From contig NZ_LT717698.1 of NCBI RefSeq assembly GCF_900157385.1, forward strand, positions 45,312-109,311: DNA of 64,000 bases, read 5' to 3'. This stretch comes from Mycobacterium terramassiliense (GTDB lineage: Bacteria; Actinomycetota; Actinomycetes; Mycobacteriales; Mycobacteriaceae). Shown here in pieces: positions 34,177-42,759 of this stretch. Numbering within the stretch: the stretch's first letter is position 1; the number at the start of each line of letters is the position of its first letter. The translations under genes were made by a program, and so were the position numbers. The notes under the pieces were generated by a model. The model was not told the DNA's origin and did not search any database. It worked only from the letters and a program-made list of their open reading frames with translations.

Positions 34177-34934
34177 GTCTGCTCGGCCGCACGCACCAGC
34201 ATGTGGTTGACCGCAACCCGGCGGTCCCGCGTCACCATGTAGAGCACCGCGTCGGCAATGTCTTCCGGCCGCAACTTGACCATGCCGGCGGTCTGTCGCT
34301 CGACCGCCGCTCGCGCGGGTTCGGCCAGATGGGCAAAGATTTCGGTGTCGACGGTGCCGGGGCTGACGACGCCGACGCGCACCCGCTTGCCCAGCATCTC
34401 CTGGCGGATGCCCTCGCTGAACGCGTTCACGCCGAATTTCGTCAGCGAGTAGACCGCGGTGTTCGGTCGCGCTACCCAGCCGCCGGTGGATCCGATCGTG
34501 ACCAGGTCGGCGACGCCGCGTGGCGAGCTGGTGGCCGCGTCGACTAGGTGAGGAAGCGCTGCGCGGGCGACATACAGCACCCCGCGCACGTTGACCGCGA
34601 CCATGTCGTCCCAGTCCTGCAGGCTGGCCTCGGCCGCCGGCCCCGAGCGCATCAGCCCGGCATTGTTCACCACGGCGTCCAGCCGGCCCAGCTCGTCGAC
34701 GACTCGTTGCACCGCCGCCGCCACCTCCCCGGCATCGGTGACATCGGCGGTCACGGCCAGCGCTATGCCCCCGTCGGATTCGATCTCGCTTTTCAGATCG
34801 GCCAGTCGGTCGGCGCGGCGCGCGAGTAGGGCCACCGCTGCGCCTTCGGCGGCCAGCGCTTTCGCCGTTGCCGCTCCGATGCCGCTGCTGGCGCCGGTCA
34901 CCAGCGCCGCCGTGCCCGCCAGCCGATCCGTCAA
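34170..34934 (-). CDS. Short-chain dehydrogenase/reductase
   Basis: This 254-aa classical SDR has TGASSGIG (about residues 14-21), NNAG (about 90-93), a Ser in TIGSTGG and Y-x3-K (YSLTK). The start overlaps the CoA-transferase stop by 4 nt (ATGA) and its stop overlaps the kinase-fold gene start. The operon position suggests it acts on a CoA ester or its alcohol. Confidence 0.88.
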   Translation of the reverse strand: MTDRLAGTAALVTGASSGIGAATAKALAAEGAAVALLARRADRLADLKSEIESDGGIALAVTADVTDAGEVAAAVQRVVDELGRLDAVVNNAGLMRSGPAAEASLQDWDDMVAVNVRGVLYVARAALPHLVDAATSSPRGVADLVTIGSTGGWVARPNTAVYSLTKFGVNAFSEGIRQEMLGKRVRVGVVSPGTVDTEIFAHLAEPARAAVERQTAGMVKLRPEDIADAVLYMVTRDRRVAVNHMLVRAAEQTW

Positions 34935-37288
34935 GGTTGGCCTCCCGTCCGTGTTGCGGTGCCCAGGATCTCACGCAGAACGTACTCGGTGTCCTCGCCC
35001 AGATCCGGTGCGCCGCGCTCGATCCAAGTCGGGGCGCGCGACATCCGCCACGACGGCCCCAGTATCGGGCGCTGGCCCTCCCGGTGATCGGAAACGAACC
35101 GATACAACTCGCGATCCCACAATCGTTGATCGGCAATCACGTCGAGCGCGGTGGCGCTCTTGCTTGCCGGCACGCCCACCGCGCGCAGCCGGTGCGCGAG
35201 CTGCTCGGCATCGTGGTTTCGGGTAAGCCGCGCGAGCTCGGCGTCGAGCGCCTCGGCGTGCCGGTGTCGTTCGTTCATGGTCGCGTACCGTGCGTCGTCA
35301 CAGAGCGCCGCGGCGCCGAGCGCTGCGCACACGCCGCGCCATTCGGCGTCGCTGGCCACGGCCAGCGTGACCCAGGACTCGTTCAAGCAGGGGTAGCAGC
35401 CGTGCGGACACAGGTCGGGATGCCCGTTGCCGTTGGGGCCCAGGCCTTTCCCGGTGAGGCTTTGCTCCAGCAGGCAGTCCCCGATCATCGACGAGAGGGT
35501 TTCCACCGCCGACACGTCGACGAATTGTCCCTCGCCGCTGAGCTCCCGGTGCAGCAACGCCACCACGGCTGCGTAGGCGGCGGCCGCGCCGACCGTGGAA
35601 TCCCCATAGCGCATGCTCGTCCCGAGCGGCGGGCCACCCGGGTAGCCGACCAGCGAGGCGAGCCCGGCCAGCGCGGCGAAGCATGGCGCGTACCCGGTTT
35701 GATGGCCGAGCGGTCCGTCGTTGCCCCACATCTTGATCGACACCGAAATGATGTCCGGCTTGATCGCCGTCATTTGTTCATAGCCCAAGCCCTGGCGCTC
35801 CATGGCGCCCGGTCGCAAATTGTTGATCACGACGTCGCTGCGGGCGATCAGCTCCCGCAGCCGCGCCATGCCTTCAGCCGACTTGATATCGAGGTCCACG
35901 CTGAGGATTTCGGGGTTGATGCTGAGGAAGTAGGGCGCGTGGTTGATGTCGGTGCCGCCGTAGGCCCGCATCTCCTCTGGCGCGGTCGCCGTCTCGATCT
36001 TGATCACCTCGGCGCCCAGCATCGCCAGCAGCTTGCCCGCGTACGGGCCGGCCCATACCTTGGTGAGCGCGACGACGCGCACGCCTTCCAGCGGGCCCCC
36101 GCGGGGGCTTTTGGGCGGCTTGAGTTGCGGCGTCTTGACCGGCGGTGGTGTGCGCGGCCCCTCGGCCCGGCCCAGGATTTCGGCGGTGTGCTGGCCGAGA
36201 GTGGGTGCGGCGGAAGCGATTCGGGCCGGTGAAGCGCTGAGCGCGTACGGGACGGTGGGGTATGCCGCGTCGCCCAGCACGGGGTGGTGGATGCGCTGGA
36301 AGAAGCCGCGGTGGCGGTACTGCGGCGAGCGGTGCAGATCGGCGACATCGTTGACGGGAACCAGCGGCACCCCCAACCGCTGCGCCCGGTCGGCGGTGGA
36401 CTCCTTGTCGAGGTCCCTGACCCATGCGGCGAATCCGCGTTGAAACGCGGCGACCTTCTCCGCCGTGACGGAGAACTCCAGCCAGTCGTCATCGAAGGCG
36501 GTCAGCCAGTCCGGATGCCCCATGAGTTCCCGCACGCCAAGCCAGTGGGCGCGGCTGGTCATGTAGAGGTAGACGAACCCGTCGGCGCAGGCGAAAAACG
36601 CCGCCGGGCCCGCCTGGTCGTAATCGCCGCGGTGACCCTCGGCGGGAACCTCCCCGGTGACCAATCGGCCCAGGATGCAGTCGGCCCGGGCGACCAGCAC
36701 GGCGTGCTGCGACACGTCGATGAATTCGCCCTGCCCGGTGTGCAGGCGCCGGAACAGCGCTGACGCGACACACAGGGCCGCGTCGAGTCCCGCCTCGTAA
36801 TCGACCAGGAACCGGCCCGGGCCCTGCAGCGGCGGCCTGCCGGGATCGGCGTGGCTGGGCGTGTGATACCCCCAGCCGCTGGCGTGGAACACGTTGATGC
36901 TCTTCGCATTGTCGAACTCCGCTGACGCGCCGTGGCCGAAAGGCGTGATCGAGCAGAACACGACGGACGGATGCCTTTCGGACCAGCCCGAGGCGCGGTC
37001 TTCGATGACCGCGTCGGCCGTCCCGATCAGCTCGTGCAGGCGCTCGATGCCGGACGCCGAGGCGACGTCGAGGGCCACGGACCGCTTGTTCGTGTTGAGG
37101 TAGGCGAACAGCGCGCCGCCTTCGCGCCCCTCGGCGAGCAGGGGCGCCATCGTGCGGGTGGGGCTGCCGCGTTCCGGCGCCTCGACCTTGATCACCTCGG
37201 CGCCGAAATCGGCCAGCAGCTTCCCGCAGTACTCCCCCGCGACGGTTCCGGCCAATTCGAGCACCCGGATGCCCGTCAGTGCCGGCAT
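34931..37288 (-). CDS. Double-domain CaiB/BaiF (class III) CoA-transferase
   Basis: This 785-aa protein is a fusion of two class III CoA-transferase units. The first starts at LTGIRVLELAGTVAGEYCGK (residue 4). The second starts at LEGVRVVALTKVWAGPYAGK (about residue 405). The catalytic Asp is present in both (FLVDYEAGLDAAL and YGDSTVGAAAAY). The length and order resemble M. tuberculosis Rv1866. Such fused enzymes may work as intramolecular dimers, since the single-domain forms interlock as dimers. It probably loads the pathway acid with CoA. The start is 19 nt after the crotonase stop. Confidence 0.88.
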   Translation of the reverse strand: MPALTGIRVLELAGTVAGEYCGKLLADFGAEVIKVEAPERGSPTRTMAPLLAEGREGGALFAYLNTNKRSVALDVASASGIERLHELIGTADAVIEDRASGWSERHPSVVFCSITPFGHGASAEFDNAKSINVFHASGWGYHTPSHADPGRPPLQGPGRFLVDYEAGLDAALCVASALFRRLHTGQGEFIDVSQHAVLVARADCILGRLVTGEVPAEGHRGDYDQAGPAAFFACADGFVYLYMTSRAHWLGVRELMGHPDWLTAFDDDWLEFSVTAEKVAAFQRGFAAWVRDLDKESTADRAQRLGVPLVPVNDVADLHRSPQYRHRGFFQRIHHPVLGDAAYPTVPYALSASPARIASAAPTLGQHTAEILGRAEGPRTPPPVKTPQLKPPKSPRGGPLEGVRVVALTKVWAGPYAGKLLAMLGAEVIKIETATAPEEMRAYGGTDINHAPYFLSINPEILSVDLDIKSAEGMARLRELIARSDVVINNLRPGAMERQGLGYEQMTAIKPDIISVSIKMWGNDGPLGHQTGYAPCFAALAGLASLVGYPGGPPLGTSMRYGDSTVGAAAAYAAVVALLHRELSGEGQFVDVSAVETLSSMIGDCLLEQSLTGKGLGPNGNGHPDLCPHGCYPCLNESWVTLAVASDAEWRGVCAALGAAALCDDARYATMNERHRHAEALDAELARLTRNHDAEQLAHRLRAVGVPASKSATALDVIADQRLWDRELYRFVSDHREGQRPILGPSWRMSRAPTWIERGAPDLGEDTEYVLREILGTATRTGGQP

Positions 37289-37307
37289 GGGCGCCCTCTC
37301 AAAGCCG

Positions 37308-38276
37308 TCAGGGCTTCTTTCGGCCCGAGCGGCTGAGGCGCCATTCCGGCGGGAAGTTCAGGTCGTTGTCCTTGACCACGTTGTTGAGCCCCTTCTCGAA
37401 GGTGCCCTCGGTGAGGTCGACCTCCTGCGCGTCGTTTTGGATCAGCGGCAACATGCCCTCCACCATGCCGGTGAGCAGGCTGCCGAAGTATTCGCCCTTG
37501 TGCTGTTTGTACAGCTCCAGGAACGTCTTTTGCACCGCGACGGTGTCCGTCGGACGAGACCGGGAACAGGCCATCGCGTACTTCAGCGTCTCGTCCTCGA
37601 GCTTCTCGCGGGGCACCACGCTGTTGACGAAGCCGCAGTCGTACATTTCCTTTGCGCTGAACGGTCGCCCGGTGAACAGCATTTCGGAGAACTTCCGCAG
37701 GCCCATCGTCTCCGCCCACCACCACAGGCGTGGGCCCCAGCCCACATAGCGGAACGCCGGGTGCCCGAACAGGGCGTCATCGGAGGAGACCACCAGATCG
37801 GCGTCGCCTGCCTGATAGAAATGCCACCCGTAGCAGTACCCCTTGGCCTCGATGATGCTGATCTTCCGAAGCTCCTGCAGCGGACGGTTTCCCGCGCGGG
37901 CCTTGGCGTAGAAGTCCGTGACGGTGGACAGGTAGCGGTACGACCCGCCCGGCGGGTACTTGACGTCGTCGTCGTTGATCGCGAGCTCGTGCAGCAGCGG
38001 CAGGCCGGGGTTCTCCAGCATCGGGCGCTGCTCGGGGAGGTCCCCGCCGCTGCCGAAATCCTCGCCCTCGCCGCGGATCACGACGACCTTGACGTCGTCG
38101 TCGACGTTGCACTTGTGGATCAGGTCGGCGTAGTTCTGTCGCATGCCCAAAGTGGTGGCATTTTGCGCGTCGGGACGGTCGAAGGTGATGTAGGCGATCC
38201 GGTTCTTCTTGTCCTTCTCGAACTTGATGTACTGCTCGGCTTCCTTCTTCAGCTTCTCGTAGTCGTACTCGGGCAT
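37308..38276 (-). CDS. Enoyl-CoA hydratase/isomerase family protein
   Basis: This 322-aa crotonase-fold protein has oxyanion segments RGEGEDFGSGGDL (about residues 68-80) and IIEAKGYCYGWHFYQAGDAD. The usual GGG of the second loop is YGW. The N-terminus is Lys/Glu-rich (YDYEKLKKEAEQYIKFEKDK) and longer than usual. It lies between the SDR and CoA-transferase genes with about 18-nt gaps. GGAGAAG is upstream. It may act as a hydratase or C-C hydrolase after CoA activation. Confidence 0.85.
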   Translation of the reverse strand: MPEYDYEKLKKEAEQYIKFEKDKKNRIAYITFDRPDAQNATTLGMRQNYADLIHKCNVDDDVKVVVIRGEGEDFGSGGDLPEQRPMLENPGLPLLHELAINDDDVKYPPGGSYRYLSTVTDFYAKARAGNRPLQELRKISIIEAKGYCYGWHFYQAGDADLVVSSDDALFGHPAFRYVGWGPRLWWWAETMGLRKFSEMLFTGRPFSAKEMYDCGFVNSVVPREKLEDETLKYAMACSRSRPTDTVAVQKTFLELYKQHKGEYFGSLLTGMVEGMLPLIQNDAQEVDLTEGTFEKGLNNVVKDNDLNFPPEWRLSRSGRKKP

Positions 38277-38294
38277 CGGTTCTTCTCCACTTCT

Positions 38295-39143
38295 CTACTT
38301 GAGCAAGGCACCCGCGTCGACGGGCAGGGAAACGCCGGTGACATAACGGGATTCGTCAGAGGCGAGGAACAGGACGGCGTTGCTGATGTCGGCGGCTTCC
38401 ACCCAGGGCACCGGCAGCGTGTGGGTCATCTGCGAGAAGGGCGCGAAGTCGTCGGGTCCGGGATTCTCCAGGTCCGGTCGGAACAGGCGAAACGTCACGT
38501 CGTTCATCGTCATCGGCGTGTTCACCTGGCTCGGGTGCACCGAATTCACCCGGATCATGTGCTGGCCCAGCTCGACCGCGAACGCGCGCATCAGCCCCAT
38601 CACCCCGTGCTTCGCGGCGATGTAGTGGCCGGTGTACGCCATCGCCTTGTGCGATCCGACCGAGCCGGTGAGCACGATCGAGCCGCCTCGCTGGCCGGCG
38701 ATGATATGCGGCACACCGGCTTTCACGGTGTGCCAGACGCCGGACAGGTTCACGTCGATCATGTCCTGCCAGACGTCCTCGCGAATCTTGTGCAGCTTGT
38801 TGCCGAACGTGCCGATGCCCGCGTTCGCGACGATGATGTCGAGGCGGCCGAGCTGTTCGACGCCGCCGTCCACCGCGGCCTTGAGCGCGTCGTAGTCACG
38901 CACGTCCACCTGTGCGGTCACGATGCGGCGGTTGTGGCCCTTCACCAGGTCGGCCGTTTCGGCGAGATCCTCGGGGGTCGAGTGCGGGTAGGCGAGGTTC
39001 TCGATGGGTCCGCAGACGTCGACCGCGATGATGTCGGCCCCCTCCTGCGCCAGGCGCACCGCGTGACTGCGGCCCTGCCCCCGGGCCGCGCCGGTGATGA
39101 AGGCGACCTTCCCTGATACCCGCCCATTCACCCGACTTGTCAT
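38295..39143 (-). CDS. Mycofactocin-type SDR family oxidoreductase
   Basis: This 282-aa SDR has TGAARGQG (about residues 18-25) and the long insert DVCGPIENLAYPHSTPEDL, then ETADLVKGHNRRIVTAQVDV. NAG and Y-x3-K (YIAAK) are present. The insert is the hallmark of SDRs that keep a tightly bound NAD and need mycofactocin as electron carrier. The ATG overlaps the P450 stop by 1 nt (TGATG). It probably oxidises the P450 product. Confidence 0.88.
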   Translation of the reverse strand: MTSRVNGRVSGKVAFITGAARGQGRSHAVRLAQEGADIIAVDVCGPIENLAYPHSTPEDLAETADLVKGHNRRIVTAQVDVRDYDALKAAVDGGVEQLGRLDIIVANAGIGTFGNKLHKIREDVWQDMIDVNLSGVWHTVKAGVPHIIAGQRGGSIVLTGSVGSHKAMAYTGHYIAAKHGVMGLMRAFAVELGQHMIRVNSVHPSQVNTPMTMNDVTFRLFRPDLENPGPDDFAPFSQMTHTLPVPWVEAADISNAVLFLASDESRYVTGVSLPVDAGALLK

Positions 39144-40345
39144 CAGGGCACCGTGGTGGGCAGGGTTTCCCAGCCGCGCACCGACGACGTCGGGCTGAGC
39201 GTGGCGTTGGCCAGGTCGGGCTCCCACTCGGGGAAGCGCTTGAGGATTTCCTCCAGGGCGACCCGGCCCTCCAGCCGGGCCAGCGCCGAACCCAGGCAGA
39301 AGTGGGTGCCCACGCTGAACGTGAGGTGCGGCCGCGGCTCGCGGTGGATGTCGAATTGCCCGGCGTCGGGACCGAACTGGCGCTCGTCGCGGCACGCCGA
39401 CCCGAGCAGCATCATCATCACGCTGCCTTCGGGCACCGTTTGGTCGTACAGGCTGACGTCGCGGGTCACGTAGCGCGCCATGTGCGGGGCGGGCGGCTCG
39501 TAGCGCAGCAGCTCCTCGATCGCCTGCGGGATGAGCGCGGGGTTCTCGACAAGTTCGCGACGCTGATCGGGGTGCTCCGCGAGCACCTTGCCCGCCCAAC
39601 CGATCAACCGCGTCGTGGTTTCGTTTCCCGCGCCGGCGACGACGTTGAGGTACACGAGGATCTCCTCGCGGGTGAGGCGCCGGGTCGTGCCCTTTTCGTC
39701 GACGAATTCGACGTTGAGCAGTTCGGTCATGATGTCGTCCGACGGATGCTCGGCGCGCCAGTCGATGTAGGCCGCGAATTGTTCGCCCACCGACAGGCCG
39801 TGCTCGGCGGCGCTCATCGGCTTGCCGGGCTCGGTGCGCAGTTGGGCGTTGCCCCGATCGCGGATGTACTCCTGATCTTCTTCGGGAATCCCGAGCAGCA
39901 TGCTGATGACCTTCATCGGCATGATTGCGCCCAGGTCGGTCACGAAGTCGAACCGCCCCGACCCCACCAGGGGATCGAGGAGTTGGGCGCAGAAGTCCCG
40001 GATCATCGGCTCCAGCGCGTTGATCTTGCGCGGCGTGAACATTCGCGACAACAGTTTGCGGTGCACGTCGTGGATCGGCGGGTCCTCGAAGATCAGCATC
40101 CCCGAAGGAATTTCGAGGTTGGCCTTGATCAACTCGAGGATCACGCCGCGGGCGGAGCTGTAGGTGCCGTGGTCGACCAGGGCCTTGTTGACGTCGGCGT
40201 AGCGGCTCAGCGCGTAGAAGTCGTATTCGGCGTTGTAGTAAAGCGGCGCCTCGTCGCGCAGGCGGGCGAACATCGGATACGGGTCGGCGATCAGCTCGAC
40301 ATCGTACGGGTCGAAATGAACATCGCTGTCCGTGCTCGCCGTCAC
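39143..40345 (-). CDS. Cytochrome P450
   Basis: This 400-aa P450 has the I-helix AGAGNETT (residues 237-244), E278-x-x-R281 and the haem loop FSVGTHFCLG with Cys350. All are conserved. The GTG start has AGGAGAG 6 nt upstream. It is the first gene of a six-gene minus-strand operon that continues with an SDR, crotonase, CoA-transferase, SDR and kinase-fold protein. Substrate unknown. Confidence 0.92.
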   Translation of the reverse strand: MTASTDSDVHFDPYDVELIADPYPMFARLRDEAPLYYNAEYDFYALSRYADVNKALVDHGTYSSARGVILELIKANLEIPSGMLIFEDPPIHDVHRKLLSRMFTPRKINALEPMIRDFCAQLLDPLVGSGRFDFVTDLGAIMPMKVISMLLGIPEEDQEYIRDRGNAQLRTEPGKPMSAAEHGLSVGEQFAAYIDWRAEHPSDDIMTELLNVEFVDEKGTTRRLTREEILVYLNVVAGAGNETTTRLIGWAGKVLAEHPDQRRELVENPALIPQAIEELLRYEPPAPHMARYVTRDVSLYDQTVPEGSVMMMLLGSACRDERQFGPDAGQFDIHREPRPHLTFSVGTHFCLGSALARLEGRVALEEILKRFPEWEPDLANATLSPTSSVRGWETLPTTVP

Positions 40346-40448
40346 GAAATCTCTCCTGCCGCTGCCATTTCCGGAATCGGTCCGGACGATTTATACATTC
40401 CGCTTAATTGCGCCCTGGCACCCTCGCGAGCGATTGGCCATAAAGCCT

Positions 40449-40466
40449 CTCTATTCTCGTAGAGAA
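40449..40466. promoter_or_regulatory. Operator candidate upstream of the P450 operon
   Basis: The segment contains the perfect inverted repeat TTCTC-GTA-GAGAA (40454-40466) and the string CTCTATTCTCGTAG. A related CTCTATATTCGTAG lies before the TetR gene start (41233-41246). Both match CTCTATNNTCGTAG, which suggests one regulator binds both. Confidence 0.45.
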
Positions 40467-40520
40467 CCATACGGCGGGTGCCCTGGCAAGAGTCGGCGGG
40501 GCGAAACATCGTCGGCGCGC

Positions 40521-41207
40521 TCAACCCGACGCGACCGCCCGCCGGCGGCCCACCGGGGCGTTGCCGGTCCGGGTGAGCCCCCCTTTGCCCGAACTCTTCA
40601 GAACGCCGGTCGAGATCGCCGTCAGGATCCCGTCGAGTTGCTCGGGACTGTCGATGATGCGGTCGCCGTGGGCGAACCGCAGCAGCAGGCCGTTGATGAA
40701 GGTGAGCGTGATGTTGCTCAGGTCCTCGACCACGGCCGGCTCCAGTTCCCCGCCTCGCGGCATGAGCTGCACCAGGATCTCCCGGTGGAGCTTGGTGAAG
40801 GCGTCCGTGGCCTGTTGCAGGATCGCGGCCAGCGCGGGATCGCGGGCGGCCTGCATCGTCAGCTCGTATCGGGCCTTCGTCCGCGACAATTGCGGCTCGG
40901 TGCCGGCCTGGATCACCACCTGCGACAAGCGCGACGGCGACGGCTGGTGCGGGCGTGCGGTGGAGCCGTCGTCGGCGACCGACTGCAGGGTGGCGAGGTC
41001 CAGCTCGGCCAGCCGCTCGGCCACCGCGCGCAGCAGCGCCGAGCGGGTCCGGAAGTAGAACGACGTGGTGCCGTCCGGCACACCGGCCCGGCGGTCGACC
41101 TTGAGATGACTCAAGCCCTTGGCCCCGTCGTGGGCCAACAGGTGGATCGCCGCATCGCACAGGTCGCGGCGGCGCTCGGCGGGGTTGGGCTTTCGTCGTT
41201 TGTCCAT
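40521..41207 (-). CDS. TetR-family regulator upstream of the P450 operon
   Basis: This 228-aa protein has a helix-turn-helix (HLKVDRRAGVPDGTTSFYF, about residues 34-52) and a helical effector domain. It is on the same strand as the P450 operon, 175 bp upstream, with a shared motif before both. It is the likely local repressor. The gene to its right (41342) is divergent. Confidence 0.85.
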   Translation of the reverse strand: MDKRRKPNPAERRRDLCDAAIHLLAHDGAKGLSHLKVDRRAGVPDGTTSFYFRTRSALLRAVAERLAELDLATLQSVADDGSTARPHQPSPSRLSQVVIQAGTEPQLSRTKARYELTMQAARDPALAAILQQATDAFTKLHREILVQLMPRGGELEPAVVEDLSNITLTFINGLLLRFAHGDRIIDSPEQLDGILTAISTGVLKSSGKGGLTRTGNAPVGRRRAVASG

Positions 41208-41229
41208 GCGTTTTTCTCAGACGGTGAGG

Positions 41230-41246
41230 CTACTCTATATTCGTAG
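41230..41246. promoter_or_regulatory. Operator candidate upstream of the TetR gene
   Basis: CTACTCTATATTCGTAG has CTAC/GTAG ends and matches the CTCTATNNTCGTAG motif found before the P450 operon. It is 23 nt upstream of the TetR ATG. Confidence 0.4.
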
Positions 41247-41341
41247 TGCCCGTACAGGGATGACCGCCTCTGGCCCGGCACCGTCCGCGAATCGCGCGCG
41301 GGTCAACCTTTTCTGCGATAAATGTGTGGTGGAATGGCGTG

Positions 41342-41926
41342 ATGGGCACCCGCAGGCTCACGAGCGTCCTTTTGCTCGGCGCGGTGATGTGTGGCTGCCA
41401 CTCAACGCAACACCGGCCACCGCCGAGCAACCCGACCGGCGGCGCGTCGCCCAGGAGCGCATCCCCCACGACGACCCCGTCGGCGGCACCCGCGGCGAAC
41501 ATCCAGCCGTTACCGGTTCGACCCGTGCAGAAGTCCCAGCCGGCATCGCCCACCAAGTGCCCCGCGACGGATCCGGCCGCGCCCGCCGCACCGGCCAGCG
41601 TTCTGGTCACCTGCGACCTCGCCAAAACCACCGTGTATACGTTGGGCCCCGAGACGATGCGTCTGACGCTCACACGCGTGGACCGGCCCGAGTCGCTGAC
41701 GTCGGGTTTCTATGAGGTGAGTCTGACGATGGACTCGTCGTCGGCGGCGGCGTGGGCGGCATACACCGCCGCGCACCTGAAAGACCACGTGGCCTTCGTT
41801 CGCGACGACATCGTTCTGGAAGCGCCGATCATTGAAGAACAGGTGACCTCCGGCAAGATCGCGCTGACCACCCAAACCGCCCAGGCCGCCGACCAGTTGG
41901 CCCAGCTGGCGGGCCGGGGCGCCTGA
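41342..41926 (+). CDS. Lipoprotein with SecDF P1-head-like domain
   Basis: This 194-aa protein has a signal peptide with a C-G-C lipobox region (LLLGAVMCGC, about residue 20) and a Pro/Ser/Thr/Ala linker (about 25-85). The C-terminal domain looks like the SecD P1 head: WAAYTAAHLKDHVAFVRDD, then APIIEEQVTSGKIAL. SecD P1 heads contact translocated substrates, but here there is no membrane channel part. The ATG at 41342 is favoured; a GTG at 41324 is in frame. It precedes the isomerase gene by 1 nt, but a functional link is not clear. Confidence 0.75.
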   Translation: MGTRRLTSVLLLGAVMCGCHSTQHRPPPSNPTGGASPRSASPTTTPSAAPAANIQPLPVRPVQKSQPASPTKCPATDPAAPAAPASVLVTCDLAKTTVYTLGPETMRLTLTRVDRPESLTSGFYEVSLTMDSSSAAAWAAYTAAHLKDHVAFVRDDIVLEAPIIEEQVTSGKIALTTQTAQAADQLAQLAGRGA

Positions 41927-41927
41927 C

Positions 41928-42734
41928 GTGGAGCGGCTCGGCATCGGCTTCCTGTGCGGATTCGGCCTTCCCCCAGTGGAATTCGTCGACCTGACCGCGG
42001 ACCTCGGCTGCCGGTACATGTCGGCGGTGGTGCGGGGGCTGCCTTTGGTGCAGCTCGGCTACCCGCCCTTCTCCTTGAAGGACGCGAGCCTGCGGCGAGA
42101 GGTGATCGCCGCCATGGATCACCGAGGCGTGGCGATCTCGCTCGGCGACGGATTCCTGATCACGCCCGACACACAGATACATTCGTTCGCAACCGATCTC
42201 GACGCGCTGGCCGAGCTTGCCGTTCCCCGGATCAACGTCGTCAGCCTCGACCCCGACCTCGGCCGCACCTTCGACCAGTTCGCGATGCTGACCGAACTGG
42301 CCGCGCAACGCGGCATCCAGACGGTCGTCGAACCGGTGCCGGGGCTGACCGTCGGCGACGTGCCGACCGCGCTGGCCGCCCGACAGCACGTTGGCCGGCC
42401 CGACTTCGGCTTGTTGATCGACACCATGCACCTGGTGCGATCCGGCTCCGGTGCGGCCGACGTCGCCGCCATCGATCCGGGGCACATCGGCTATGCCCAG
42501 CTCAACGACGCGACGCTGCGGCCGCGTGCCGACAACTACATGGAGGAGGCCATGTTTGAGCGCCTGGTTCCCGGAGAAGGCGAATTGCCGCTGCGCGATA
42601 TCCTGGCAGCGCTTCCGCCCGACATCGTGATCGAGATCGAAGTGCCACGACGATCGCTGGCGCTGGAAGGCGTCAGCCCGATCGATCGCCTCCGCCCGTG
42701 TGTCGAGGCGGCGCGGCGGTTGTTGTCCGCGTAA
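41928..42734 (+). CDS. Sugar-phosphate isomerase/epimerase-like TIM-barrel protein
   Basis: This 268-aa protein has the xylose-isomerase-like/AP-endonuclease-2 TIM-barrel pattern. Probable metal ligands are Glu in TVVEPVPG, Asp and His in LLIDTMHLVRSG, His in PGHIGYAQLND and Glu in IEIEVP. The GTG starts 1 nt after the lipoprotein stop. Substrate unknown; inositol or sugar-acid relatives exist. It is convergent with a Gfo/Idh/MocA gene, which often acts on the same class of compounds. Confidence 0.85.
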   Translation: MERLGIGFLCGFGLPPVEFVDLTADLGCRYMSAVVRGLPLVQLGYPPFSLKDASLRREVIAAMDHRGVAISLGDGFLITPDTQIHSFATDLDALAELAVPRINVVSLDPDLGRTFDQFAMLTELAAQRGIQTVVEPVPGLTVGDVPTALAARQHVGRPDFGLLIDTMHLVRSGSGAADVAAIDPGHIGYAQLNDATLRPRADNYMEEAMFERLVPGEGELPLRDILAALPPDIVIEIEVPRRSLALEGVSPIDRLRPCVEAARRLLSA

Positions 42735-42759
42735 GCGCCCGGGCCAACGGCTTAGCGCC

